Shown piece after piece: positions 46,101 through 57,827 of a stretch of DNA of 64,000 nucleotides. Within the stretch, counting starts at the first letter, position 1, and every line of letters starts with the position of its first letter. The notes below the pieces were generated by a model. It saw only the letters and a program-made list of their open reading frames with translations. It did no database searches and was not told the DNA's origin. This DNA comes from Beta vulgaris subsp. vulgaris (taxonomy: Eukaryota; Streptophyta; Magnoliopsida; Caryophyllales; Amaranthaceae): contig NC_079203.1 of the NCBI RefSeq assembly GCF_026745355.1, forward strand, positions 36,178,875 through 36,242,874, written 5' to 3'. Position numbers and translations under genes: made by a program.

Positions 46101-46760
46101 CTCAAATCAGCACTTGAAGCGACTTTTACAATGTTATGCTACTCAGAACAAGCTGGTGTTACTGCCGATGAGATGAAACTAATTTTGTTTGGTATTTCTT
46201 TGCGAGATCGACAAATTTTGTTTTGGTATAATAAGTTGCCTTTCACCATCACCACTTGGGCATAACTATCCAATATCTTTCTCATCAAGTGATATCCTTA
46301 CCAAAAGACTGCATGTATGCGTCATGCGATAGTGAATTTTGCCCAAGATCCTGGTGATTTATTGTATGAGGCATGGGAAATATTCAAGGATCTACAACGC
46401 CTTTGTCCTCATCATGGTTTAGACCAATGGTATTTGTGTCAGATTTTCTACACTAGAGTTGATGTAGATACAAGGTGGGTAATTGATGGAGCCTCCAGTG
46501 AGTTTTTCATGGATAAGGCCATTGATGAAGTGTATGAAATTCTAGAGAAATTTGTCATTAATCAAGCCTCCACTATCCGTTCTTCTCAGAAAAAAGGAGG
46601 CAAACATGATGTTGAGGCCTATTCGTTACTGTCCAGGCAACTACATGCTTTAAACCAGAAGATTAATTCTTTGAAGCTAGGTAATGATTCCTCCTCCCAC
46701 ATGAGTGTTAATCCGATGGCTAGAGCTTTTAGTTACAATGCTCTCAAGTCTCAATTGTGA
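43194..46760 (+). pseudogene. gag of Athila-like element 1 (split by a solo LTR)
   Basis: Starts ATG at 43194 with MSRKLKSPNLIPFDPEIEKT, parallel to SKRTGTLVPTDPDIEEALRQ in element 2, and reaches MGENVTRT before the insertion. After it the frame resumes with TFRDYAQPSL, then NNQFAGLPFEDSNQHLKRLL, DLLYEAWEIFKDLQRLCPHH and IDEVYEILEKFVINQAST. These are the standard Athila gag blocks. Stops and frame changes occur at several points, so it is dead. Confidence 0.83.
43400..45954 (+). mobile_element. Solo LTR inserted in the gag of Athila-like element 1
   Basis: A 2555-bp block beginning TGTAATACTCCGTATTTTTGG and ending TTTTGGGGGTGTTACA. Its ends are complementary (TGTAA.ACCCCC / GGGGGTGTTACA style). 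The block is flanked by a 5-bp target duplication CGAAC (43395-43399) and CAAAC (45955-45959), one mismatch. Removing it restores the continuity of the surrounding gag. No polyprotein is inside. A GC-rich island at 43730-44280, full of GTGCGAG/GCGAG words, gives open frames of 183 codons on both strands that look composition-driven. Confidence 0.8.
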
Positions 46761-47439
46761 TGCTTGTGGGATACCCGAACACCACTTCCAAGAGTGCCCT
46801 ACTCTCCTATCTTCTAGTGTAGGGGCCAACTGTGAGTCAGTTATGCTTTTCAGTCACAACTCATGAGTCAGTTTAATCCTTATTCTAACACTTATAATCC
46901 AGGGTTGAGAAATCATCCAAACCTCTCATATAGGAGCAATAATGTGTTAAATCCTGCAACCTCAACAACCATATCTGCCCCCCAAATCAAGTTCCACAAT
47001 ATCAACCTCAACAACAAGCTCATCCTAGCTTCTAGAGAAATCAAGCTCCACAACAACCCATTCCTCCCGCTGACCCAGCCATATTGACAGAGTTGAAAAA
47101 CATGATGTTTTAGATGCATAAAGGTTTTAATGCTTTTCAAGCAGATACAAAAGCTTGGCTGGAAAATTTGGGTACACATAACAAGATGTTGGATATTTAA
47201 CTAACTCAGTAGTTCTTCTGCTAGTAGGCCACCTGGGTCATTACCTTCACAACCATTGCAACCAAGAGATACTGTCAATGCCATCAATCTTATGAGTGGA
47301 ACGCAGTATGGTGTTTCAGAGATACCTAAGAATGCTTAGACTGAGCCATAAAAGAATGAAGTTGTCACTGAGAATTCCACAGCTCCTAAGGAAGCTAGCA
47401 ATGCATAGAAGCAGACAATAGCTGAAAAAGTTCCATCTA

Positions 47440-48480
47440 CCACTCTTGTGATCAAGGTAATGTTCCCCAATCGCCTATTGAAGAATAAGTTTGATCACCA
47501 GCTCGGTAAGTTTTTGGAGGTAGTGAAGAATCTTCAAGTAACTTTCCCTTTTACTAAACTTATTACTCAAGTTCCTGCATATGCTAAATTTTTGGAGGAA
47601 ATTTTGACTAGGAAGAGAGCCTTTAATGAAGTTGAAATTGTTGCTTTCACTAAAGAATGTAGTGCTCTTTTGCAAAATCAGTCCCCAGCTAAATTGAAAG
47701 ACTGAAGGAGTTTCTCTATCACTTGTAACATTGACATCATTTTTATTGATAAGCTTAATGTGATTTAGGTGCTAGTGATAGTGTCATGCCCTTTACCGTT
47801 GCAAAAAGCTTGACATGGGCGATTTAAAATGTACCAATATTAATCTTCAAATGGTTGACCATTCTATTAAATACCCCTTAGCTATCTTAAAGGACGTTCA
47901 TGTGAGAGTTGGTAATTTTTTTAAACCTATGAATTTTGTTGTACTTGACATGGAAGAAGATACTCAAATCCCAATCATTTTTAGGCGACCATTCCTTCAT
48001 ACCATTGGAGCTTTTATAGATGTTAAGAATGACAAGTTAACTTTGACCGTGGGAGATGATAATGTGAATTTTAGTTTGATCGATGCTTTGAAAAGTCTCA
48101 TGCTAGAGGAAGCCTGTTATAGAATTAATGTCATTGACAAGCTGGTTAATGATGATATGCCTCAATCCCTTCTGCGAGATCCTTTCGAGGCTTTGCTTTG
48201 TTTTGCATCTTTTACAGGTGATGTTAGCTCCTTGACTGCTGAAATGGATAACTTGGAAGTACCTCTTTCAGGTGAAGAGCTTGGTGCTATTGCCAGTCAT
48301 GAGATGGAACGGTTGGTACATATAATACTCAACCAGTAGAGGTAAAGAAACCTGAACTAAAACCTCTTCCCCCTTCTCTGAGATATGCTTTCCTAGATGA
48401 ATCTGAATATTATCCTGTGATTGTTAGTGCTTCACTAAATGATGGTCTAATGTCTCAACTTTTTTCTTTTTTGAGAAAAC
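47440..48480 (+). pseudogene. Protease region of Athila-like element 1
   Basis: The pre-protease block has HQLGKFLEVVKNLQVTFPFT and KFLEEILTRKRAF. The protease proper shows a decayed LGAS-type active site near 47775 (stops present), then VDHSIKYPLAILKDV and QIPIIFRRPFLHTIGA, where the family has ILGRPFL. An Athila-style linker ends LRYAFLDES. Several stops prevent translation. Confidence 0.8.
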
Positions 48481-48519
48481 ATAAAAGGCCATTGGATACA
48501 ATATTGATGACTTGAAAGG

Positions 48520-49666
48520 TATAAGCCCTGACTTTTACAAGCATAAAATTCACCTAGAGGATGATCATCGTCCTAGTATACAAGGCTAACATCGTTTGAA
48601 CCCCAATATGCAGGAAGTGGTCAAGAAAGAGGTTATGAAGTTGCTTGATGCTGGAATCATCTGTCCCATTTCTTATTCTAAGTGGGTGAGTCCAATTCAA
48701 GTGGTTGCTAAAAAGGGAGGTACTACTGTGGTAAAAAATGAATTAATTTCTACAAGAGTTGTATCTGGTTGGCATATGTGTATTGACGATGGGAAATTAA
48801 ATGTTGCCACCAAGAAAGATCATTTTCCCATCCCCTTCATTAACCAAATATTGGAAAGGCTAGCTTGTCACTCTTACTTTTGTTATCAAGATGGCTATTC
48901 AGGTTTCGACCAAAATACCTATCCATCTAGACGACCGGGAGAAGACTACCTTTACATCCCCTTATGGTACCTTTGCCTATCGAAGGATGCCACTTGGACT
49001 ATGCAATATCCCCGCCACCTTCCAATGTTGCATGATGACCATCTTTTCTGAGTTCATTGAGTCTATCATGGGAGTGTTTATGGATGACTTTAACGTGTAT
49101 GGAATTGATTTTAATACATGTTTGATGAATTTGGCTAAAGTTATGAAAAGATGTGAATATTTCAATCTTGTACTTAACTGGGAGAAGTGTCACTTCATGG
49201 TTACTGAAGGAGTGGTATTTTGTCATATTATTTCTAAACGAGGCATCCAGGTGGATAAAGCAAAACTTAAAGTGATTGGAAAATTATCCCCTTCTATGAA
49301 TGTCAAAGGAGTGTGAGGCTTTCTTGGTCATACGGGGTTTTATTGCCGCTTTATCAAGGCTTTCTCTAAAATTGCTAAACCACTTGCTCAGTTGCTCCTC
49401 AAGGATGCCCAGTTCATGTTTACTAATGAGTGTATTGTATCTTTCAACAGGATCAAGCTAGCTTTGATTACTGCTCCTATCATTCGATCTCCAGATGGAC
49501 CCTTCCGTTCGAGATTATGTGTGATGCTAGTGACTTTGATGTGGGAGTTGTGCTTGGTCAGAGGAAGGACAACGTCCTCCATGCGATATACTGTGCTAGC
49601 AAGACACAACATGAAGCTCAAGTTAACTATGCCACCACTGAGAAAGAGCTTCTAGTTGTGGTCTAT
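48520..49666 (+). pseudogene. Reverse transcriptase and RNase H start of Athila-like element 1
   Basis: The RT blocks are VVKKEVMKLLDAGIICPIS, SKWVSPIQVVAKKGG, CIDDGKLNVATKKDHFPIPF and, after a frameshift near 48890, YGTFAYRRMPLGLCNIPATF and the active site VFMDDFNVYG at about 49077. RNase H begins at about 49500 in shifting frames with an IMCDASDFDVGVVLGQ block and ends abruptly at ATTEKELL, where Athila-like element 2 begins. Confidence 0.85.
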
Positions 49667-51099
49667 TGATGGTATAGTTTTATATCTATTTTTTTCCCCC
49701 GCTTCTTTGTTGAAATGCCTGCTACTAGTGCTCTTAGGAGCTGTTTTATACTAACATGTTCCATCTAGTTGTGGTTTTGTGTTTTATGATAGATAAGGAA
49801 TTCTTTTCCTATTTTCTCCTATTCTTCATGCCACAATGGGTTGGAGAGAGTTAGGAGACACATGTCTGAGTTCCCGAGGCCCGAAGCTGCTTCCCAAAGC
49901 CTTCGGATGTGATGAGATTTGAAGACTTGGAGTCAAATACCAAGAAAGCTCCATCTGAAAGACTGTCCGATCTGGTCGGGCGACCACCGCCCGATCGGGT
50001 AGTCACTTTCTCCCAAACACCATTTGTCTCGAGCACGATCGAACGTAACTCGCCCGCTCGTAATTCGCTGATGGCGCCCTATCGGGCACCCTGCTCTCCT
50101 AAGCCGCTGAAGAAAACCATCAGTCGAAGCCCGCCCGATGTGATCGGGTGCCCGACTCCTGATCGGGCGGTTCACCCGGAAGATGAAAACCGGACCCTTT
50201 TATTTCCTTTCTTTGTTCTTTTTAGAAGTTAGTATAAATAGCTTTGTGAAATAATTGAGAAGCTCTTTTTTCTGATTTTCATTTTACTCTCATTAGTTTT
50301 CCTAAGCACTAGTTTTCTCTCTCGAGCCCTAATTATTTGCACATTGAAGATTATTCAAGTTCAACTCAAGTGTTTCGTTTTTACTTTCAATTGGTAATTG
50401 TCTCTTTTATAGTTCTTATTTACTTTCAAGTATTGTCTCTTATTGTTTTTAATTTCTTCAAAGTATGAATAGTTCAATAGTTATTGTTTGTACTTTCTTT
50501 GCCAAGAGTGAGTAGATTCATATCTAGGGCTTAGTGAGGGAAGCCATGTTTATACCATGATTTATTGTTCTTGATTGCTTTAATATCTAGGTTGTGGTTA
50601 GAGCAAATCTAGTGTGATTCATATTATCTACGATTTATGTTAGTGTACAATTTCATGAATCGTTTCTGGCTAGTAATCGTTTGTATTGACCAAGATCTTA
50701 CTTTAAGAGGCCTAAAACACACTAATGAGTTTGATTATGTGATGTGACCATACTACATATGTTGCCTTGAGAGTGTTAAGACTCGACTATATGATTAACG
50801 CACTCTAATTTCTCGACCCTATACCTAAGTATTATTAGTTTTTTGAACCCTCTTGATTGGTATAAATATGGTAGACCGATCAAACGCCCTAGACGTTTAA
50901 TTATTTGATAAATATCCATCTCTTGTGATCTATTTTACTATAGTTTCGCTATTAATCATTCAACAAATTTTCTCTCTGAATATTTAAGTAACTGAGCATT
51001 AATCGGTAGAATTCCTCTCCTTGTGGATCGACCTGTACTTGCTAAGTATCTGCTAACAACAGACACCGTGCACTTGCGGTACTACTTTAAAACCCATCA
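49667..51099 (+). repeat. 5' LTR of Athila-like element 2
   Basis: 1433 bp, from TGATGGTATAG to TTAAAACCCATCA, with inverted ends TGATGG/CCATCA. The U3 contains a GC-rich block (about 49960-50190) with several GCCCGATCGGGY/CCGATC palindromic words. TATAAATA is at 50233-50240. The 3' part contains the Athila hallmark CTCCTTGTGGATCGACC. Confidence 0.85.
50233..50240 (+). promoter_or_regulatory. LTR TATA box of Athila-like element 2
   Basis: TATAAATA follows the GC-rich U3 block and precedes a GC-poor R/U5 region, the expected position for the retrotransposon promoter. Confidence 0.6.
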
Positions 51100-51236
51100 A
51101 GTTTTTGGCGCCCTTGTCTGGGAGACGGCTAGTTCTTTAGTTTTTTGATTAATTATTTGAACTATTCCTAATGTCTCACTGGAACTTCAAGTTCCAATTG
51201 AGGCAATCTCAGTGCATATTTTCTTTGTCTCTTTTA

Positions 51237-52620
51237 TGCCCATGTCTAAAAGAACAGGTACTCTAGTTCCAACTGATCCTGATATTGAGGAAGCCCTCCG
51301 GCAACTCAAGAAGAAATAAAAGGAGAAGAAGCAGCCAAGTAACCAGGAAAAATCCACGGAAGAACCATCAGAATCGATCATTCCTCCTAAGTCATTGAAG
51401 TTTTATGGGATACCTTCCCCTGGCAATGTTCCAACAGGCCCTGCTGTGTCTGACATAAAAGTGGCCAACTTTGAGATCAAGTCTGCCCTCATTCATATGA
51501 TCCAACAGAACCAGTTTGGAGGGCATCCATCTGAAGACCCTGCAAATCATTTACAACGATTTCAACAACTCTGTCGTACTGTTAAGCATCAAGGGTCACT
51601 CCTGATCAATTTAAGGTCGTGGTATTTGAGTTCTCCTTGAAAGATAAAGCTCAAAAATGGTTGAATAATGTTACTGCAACTGAATGGAGTGCTATTTCTG
51701 AAAGAATACTACCCTTCTACCAAGACTGCATAAATCAGACATAAACTTGCTACCTTCCAATAAAAACCTGATGAGACGTTGAAGGAAGCATGGAATAGGT
51801 TCAAGGACCTACATATAGAATGCCCACACTACAATCTTGTAAAGTGGTTCATCATTCAAGCATTCTATAATGGTCTACAACCACATATCAAGAGTATAAT
51901 TGATTCATTTGCAGGGGGTGTTTTCCTAGATAATTAAGGAGGTGGATGAAGGGTACAATTTTCCGGCCAACTTAGCAACAAATGATCATAGTTCCTCTAG
52001 GACTATTACGAAGAAAAAGTTGGATGCTAATGCATATGCCCTATTGTCTTCACAAGTAGCCTAGTTGAGCATGAAAATGGATGCACTGATATCTTCACAA
52101 TCTAGTACTCCTCCTATGAGTATTAATGCGATGTCTTCCATGGATCTTATTACCTCTTCTTACTGTGAGGTGTGTGGTGTTCAAGGCCACTTTGGTCATG
52201 ATTGTTCCTACAATCAACCTGACCCGAATCAGATGGAGCATGCAAATGCTTTTCTATAAAGACCTCCACCCAACCCATACTCTAACACATACAGCCCGGT
52301 CGGAGGGATCATCCCAATTTAACCTACAAAAGCAACAATGTTCAGAACCCTCAAACTATACCACAAACTTCTTACCAACCATCATATCAAAACCCTGTTA
52401 GACAACAATACTACCAAGGGGTTCCTTAGAATCCCCCTCCTGGTATCAATAGGCCTTCACACCAAGACTATTACCAGCAAGCTCCTTAGAATTCCAGCTC
52501 TCAAGAGCCTACCATGTTAGATCTGAAGAAGATGATGGTTTCTATGAAGCAGAGTCATGATGAGAGCATCAAGGAGTTGAAAAATACTACCAAATATTTG
52601 GAGACTCAACTTGATTAAGT
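51237..52620 (+). pseudogene. gag of Athila-like element 2
   Basis: Begins MPMSKRTGTLVPTDPDIEEA, with a stop after the lysine run. It continues VANFEIKSALIHMIQQNQFG, DPANHLQRFQQLC and, in other frames, a LKEAWNRFKDLHIECPHYN-like stretch. The C-terminal CCHC knuckle reads CEVCGVQGHFGHDC (about 52167). Frame changes and stops are frequent. Confidence 0.82.
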
Positions 52621-52899
52621 AGCCGAAAATAATGTGCAGAGGCAACCGAGTCATCTTTCGGGGCAAACAATTCCCAAAGAAACTGTTAATTCTGTCACCC
52701 TTCGAAGCGGTACACAGTATGATGCCTCGCATATGCCTACTAATGATTCACCACCTCCAGTCCAGAATGATGTATTGGATGGAGATGAAGATGAGGATAG
52801 CTAAAAAACTGACATTGAGCAAGGGAAGGTAGATGAAGCAAGGAAGTAAAAGGAGAAGGTTACTGATTCTCCTACACCACCACTACCTTTTCCCCACAA

Positions 52900-53807
52900 G
52901 ATGCAAAAATCAAAGGTCGATCAACAACTTGGTAAGTTCTTGGCCATGGTCAAGAACCTTGAGGTAACCGTTCATTATACTGATTTAATTTCCCTAGTAC
53001 CTGTGTATGTTAAGTTTTTGAAAGATATGATTATTAAGAAGAAGGATTTTGGTGGTATAGATAGAGTTTCTCTAATTGAAGAGTGCAATGTTGTATTACA
53101 GAATAAAATCTCACCAAAACTCAAGGATCCTGGTAGTTTTTTCATCTCTTGTCATGTAGGTGCTTTATTTATTGATAACGCTTTATGTGGTCTAGGAGCT
53201 AGTGTATCTGTTATGACTTTATCTATTTGTAATAAACTGAAAATGGGAGTCTTAAAGTGCACGCAGATGGCATATCATTCTGTGAAATATCCTTTGGGTA
53301 TTTTAGAGGATGTACCTGTTTGGGTTGGAAAATTCTATATTCCTGTTGATTTGTAGTACTAGACATGGAAGAGGATAGTCAAATCCCCATCATCTTGGGT
53401 AGACCTTTCTTATGTACTGCTGGTGCTGTTATTGATGTCAAATCTGGTTCTCTTACTTTGAGTGTTGGCGATGATACTGTGACTTCTAAGCTTTCTAATG
53501 CTCTAAAGTCTCCTATGCTTGAGAACACTTGTTGCAGGATTGATGTTATAGAGGAGATTGCTAGATATGATGCTCCTCGAGCCTTGTTAGATGATCCATT
53601 GGAGGCTATTCTTACTTTTGGCGCCTCGAAAGGAGAAGGTGATGATGAGGCAACTACTTTTCTCCATGATTTAGATGACTTTAACACTAATGAGGCTGAA
53701 GGTTTTGAGGTAATGCAGACCACTTGTTCCACTTCTAAGCCACAAGTAAAGAAGGTAGAATTAAAACCATTACCCTCTTACCTTAGATATGCATTTCTTG
53801 ATGATAC
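52900..53807 (+). pseudogene. Protease and linker of Athila-like element 2
   Basis: VDQQLGKFLAMVKNLEVTVH and KFLKDMIIKKKDFGG precede the protease. Its active-site region reads CGLGASVSVM at about 53188, where the family has CDLGAS, so the aspartate position appears to be glycine. Next come AYHSVKYPLGILEDVPVWVG, a stop near 53356, then QIPIILGRPFLCTAGAVIDV and the linker LPSYLRYAFLDDT, where the CACTA sequence begins. Confidence 0.82.
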
Positions 53808-55487
53808 ACTAGTAGAATAAATGCTATTTGCTGCGGTGATATTGCTGCGGTTTTACCTATACGCAGCAATATAACACGCAAAAAGAAAAGAAAAAATAAG
53901 AAATTGACAATATTGCTGCGGTTCCCGCCCAAAACCGCAGCAATATTGTCTAACAGACACTTTTTAAAAATAATGTGGGCCCTGAACAGCAAATATTGCT
54001 GCGGTTTCCACGTGGGACCGCAGCAATATATTAAAAAAATATTTTTTTAATATATTGTTGCGGTCCTACGTGGCAACCGCAGCAATATTTGCTGTCACTA
54101 AACAAAAAAAGACGGGGCACTCTTCTCTCACCCTCTATCGCGCGTGAAATTATAAAACACAACACTTAGGGTTTTTTCCCTCACTTTCCATCTCTCTCTC
54201 AGCGCCTCTCTCTCTCAGCGCCTCTCTCTCTCAGAACCTCTCTCAACCCTCTCTTCTCTCTCTCTCAGCCTCTCAACCCTCTCATCTCTCTCTCAGCCTC
54301 ACACGCACTGCTCTCTCATCACTCTCAACCTCTCTTCATCTCCGGTTTCTCTCGCCTCTCTCATCTCTTCTCTACCCTCTTTTTGTCTCTCGCCTCTCTC
54401 ATATCCTCGTCAAAAGCCATGAATAGCCTCTGACCACGAAGAGTGTCGCCATCGACAACGAACTCCTCGACAACGAATTCATCAACGGTAAAAGATCGAA
54501 AGCTCGAAGCAATCAAACGACGAGGAAGCATCTGACCACGAAGAGTTTTATTTTTTTCTTCTTTTGAAATTATCGTGTATGAGGTTTGGATGGTCTTACA
54601 ATTTTTTTCTGTTTTTTTTTTTTTTCATTTTTTTAGTCGAATACAACAGATCTAGGCGACGAACACTTTAGCGAATTTTTTTATTTCCCTTTTTTTCGTT
54701 TTCTTTTCCGTTTTTTAGATCTGATTTTTTTTTTTCATGTAATCTTTTTTTTGCCGGATCTTGGCTTTCCGGTTTTTTGTTTGGTCAGGGGTGATTGATA
54801 TGAAAGGAGTTGTTTTTCGTTTTTTTTTGGTTTGTAGATTTATGTTTTAGGATTTCGAAACCCAGTAGTTCTTTTTTTGTTTCTGGTTTATTGTTTGTAG
54901 ATTTATGTTTTTTGATTTTCAATTTTTTATTTTATTTAATATATTTTTTGTTTTTTTATACATTGTGTTGCTTTAGTTGGTGTTCATACGTTGTGTTCAT
55001 CTTTACTGTGAACTGGAGAAATTTGAATTTGTTGTGTTTTGTTATTTTTAGCATTTTTATTTTTCAAGTTTGATGACAAAATGCAAAAAAAAAAAATCTT
55101 TTTTTGCCAATATTAATACATATTGCTGCGGTTTTCACTAAATACCGCAGCAATATGTCGATTTTTTATTATTAATTATAGCATATTGATATGAATTAAA
55201 TATATTATTAATTAAAAAACAAAAAAGTAATATTGTTGCGGTTTCTGGCCCAGAACCGCAGCAATATTACTTTTATTATTTTTAATTTATAATATTGCTT
55301 CGGTTTTGGGCCAGAAACCGCAACAATATTACGTGTTAACCAGATAAAAAATTATAATATGCGATTTGGCCTAAAAACCGCAGCAATATAATTAATAACT
55401 ATTGCTGCCCCCTTAATTGTTGCGTGCCCAAAACCGCAGCAATATGTCACTTTTTAACCGCAGCAAATAGCATTTATTCTACTAGTG
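53808..55487. mobile_element. Non-autonomous CACTA element with TGCTGCGG subterminal repeats
   Basis: Perfect inverted ends of at least 29 bp: CACTAGTAGAATAAATGC and TATTTGCTGCGG on the left, the complement on the right. Multiple ATTGCTGCGGTTTT / AACCGCAGCAATAT motifs lie in both orientations at both ends. The middle (54140-54560) has TATAAAA, the sequence CACTTAGGGTTTTTTCCCTC, a long CT-rich leader and then an ATG at 54419 with only a few codons before a stop. No 3-bp target duplication is seen (left ATA, right CAT). Confidence 0.82.
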
Positions 55488-56229
55488 CATAATTGGCCTA
55501 AAGTATCACCCCAAAAGTGTTACTTAAAGGCCTAAAAGTGTTGCTTTAGGTCATATGTAACACTTTTGTAAGTGAAACATCTGGCCGTGCTACCTATTCT
55601 CTAAGGTAACACTTTCCAATGCTAATGTTTCACTTTTTCAAGTGTTACTCAAAATTCTCTAACGTAACACTTTTTTTAATCTAATATAGCATTTTTACAG
55701 TGTTACTAATAATGTTATATGTAACACTTTTTCGTCTATAGTAGCATTTTCTATGTCATCTCTTGACTTATAGTAACACTTTGTTAAATATTATGTATCA
55801 TTTTAAATCAGCATATGTAACACTCTATTAGATATTTGGCAACACTTCTTATCAGCTAGTTTTATAGTGTAACACTTCTGTTTCACATATCTTATAGTAA
55901 AATTCTTTAATTTATCGACATATATATAATGATAATAATAGTAAAACTTATAAACGTAATAATTGAAGGGGAAATAAAATGATATTATTGATATAAATGA
56001 GTAGATATACTCAACGACCATTGTAAAAAATGAGCCAAAGAGTATACTCAATCGAAAACATACTATTGCATCCACAATATAAATAGTTAATCTGAAAATT
56101 AAATCATAAAATCATAATATATATATCTCTCCTTAAATAAACCTAAATCAATCTTAATGTCATTCTTTTCATTATTCTTCAATTCCATTATCCATGTACG
56201 CATGCTTCTCAAAGTATCATGCATACTTG

Positions 56230-57760
56230 CTACTCTAATCCGCCATTATTTCCATCATCCTGCAGTAAGGAAAAAAAAAACTTCAAAGTCTTATATGTAA
56301 CAAATCTAGTCTGTAAAAAAAAAAAATAGAACTAATGATATACTTGATAATATGGTAAAAGCAAACTTGATAATATGGTAAAAGATAGGTTCTTATAGTT
56401 TGAAAAAAAAAATCAAGAACCAAGAGCACCAAACCAAAGTAGTAATTGCTGGAGAAAATTACTTAGCAATGTTTTTTCGGGTCGGGTTATAGGGTATCCG
56501 GGTTAATCTTTTTCTTTGTTTTAGTATATATACATCGACAAAATAATGCCTAATGAGCTGAACATCTAATGTACTCCCTATACATTGTATCTAATATATA
56601 ACATCATCTCAAATATATATGGACTATAATAATAAATAAAAAAAATACCTGTTGAAGCTCTTGTTCATTTGTATCTTTAGAAGGATGCTCCGTGATTTCT
56701 AAATCAGATGACACGTCGCCGAGTGATCGAGTCAAATTAGCAAAAGTTTCAAGAGGGAGTTGTTCCTTAAACATCTTCATTACTTCTCCAACTGTATCTT
56801 TTATAATCTGATCTTTATATGATTTCAAAAACTCATCCGGGATGATTACACCACCAACGGCTGAAGTCCCCTCACTCTTTTTTCCTTTGATAGTTGAACA
56901 CCTTTCGAGTTGCCGTTGTTTGTCCGAATTATCAATATTCATTACTTCATAATATGCTTTATCTCCATCAATCTGCTTTTGCATTTGAACTTCCTCCATC
57001 TTATCCTACATTTGAAATAATGGAAGCAGAATAAATAACTACCAAAGTTGCAACCAAAAAACATAGCGTAAATAAATGTAAAGGCAACTAAACTTACGAT
57101 ATTAAATTTAATAGGCTCATAAGCTGTTTTGTATATTTTGTTCGCTTTCCTCTTTCGAGACTCTTTGTACAACAGTGCTTGGGATGGTCGTTTTTTCTCA
57201 TTATCTTGTTGTTGCTAGCATGGAAATATACAAAAGAATCCGGAATACAAAAAAGTTACATGATCGTACCAAGGGGTGATAAGTAAAAATAAAGCAAAGA
57301 TATTATTATTCATTATAATTAACTTACCAATTCATGTTCCTTCCTTGCAAAGCTCACGGGACCCATGGTGTGCCTATCTTTTTGGTTGATACTGCTTTCA
57401 CTTTTCTTCTTGCTTTCTTCCTGCGTGTTAAGAAAAAAAAAGATGAATACCTCTTAGGAAGTTCCTTTAAAAAGGGTACTTTGTGAATTTGATAAGAATA
57501 ACTTAATTAGATAATGTGAAAGCATAACAATTACTTCAACAATATCTAATTTCCAATAATCTAATAATTCTTTGAAATAAGCTTCTGGAATATTATCGGG
57601 AGCATTTTCCAATCTGTCATCATCATTGTCGTAAGCACTAAAGTGTTTCTTCTTCACAATAATGCTTTTATGTCGACGCCAAAGTTTTTCAACTGCTGCC
57701 AACACATAGTCCTTCCCTTCTTCAGAGATAATGAACTTAATCTGCAACAATCATGAGTCA

Positions 57761-57827
<67 letters not shown>

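Larger units (their letters stand above)
43067..49666 (+). mobile_element. Athila-like Ty3/gypsy element 1, internal region (decayed, 3' end displaced)
   Basis: After the primer-binding site come gag (from 43194), protease, reverse transcriptase and the start of RNase H in the usual Athila order, all interrupted by stops. The gag is split by a solo LTR at 43400-45954. The RNase H region is cut at 49667 by Athila-like element 2. The remaining part (integrase, 3' LTR) is not in the window. Confidence 0.85.
49667..53807 (+). mobile_element. Athila-like Ty3/gypsy element 2 (inserted in element 1; 3' part missing)
   Basis: The 5' LTR is 49667-51099, a primer-binding-type site TTTTTGGCGCCCTTGTCTGGGAG follows, then gag, CCHC knuckle and protease. 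It lies in the RNase H of element 1, next to TCTAT (49662-49666), the likely left target duplication. At 53808 the linker between protease and reverse transcriptase is cut by CACTA sequence, so RT, RNase H, integrase and 3' LTR are not seen. Confidence 0.87.
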
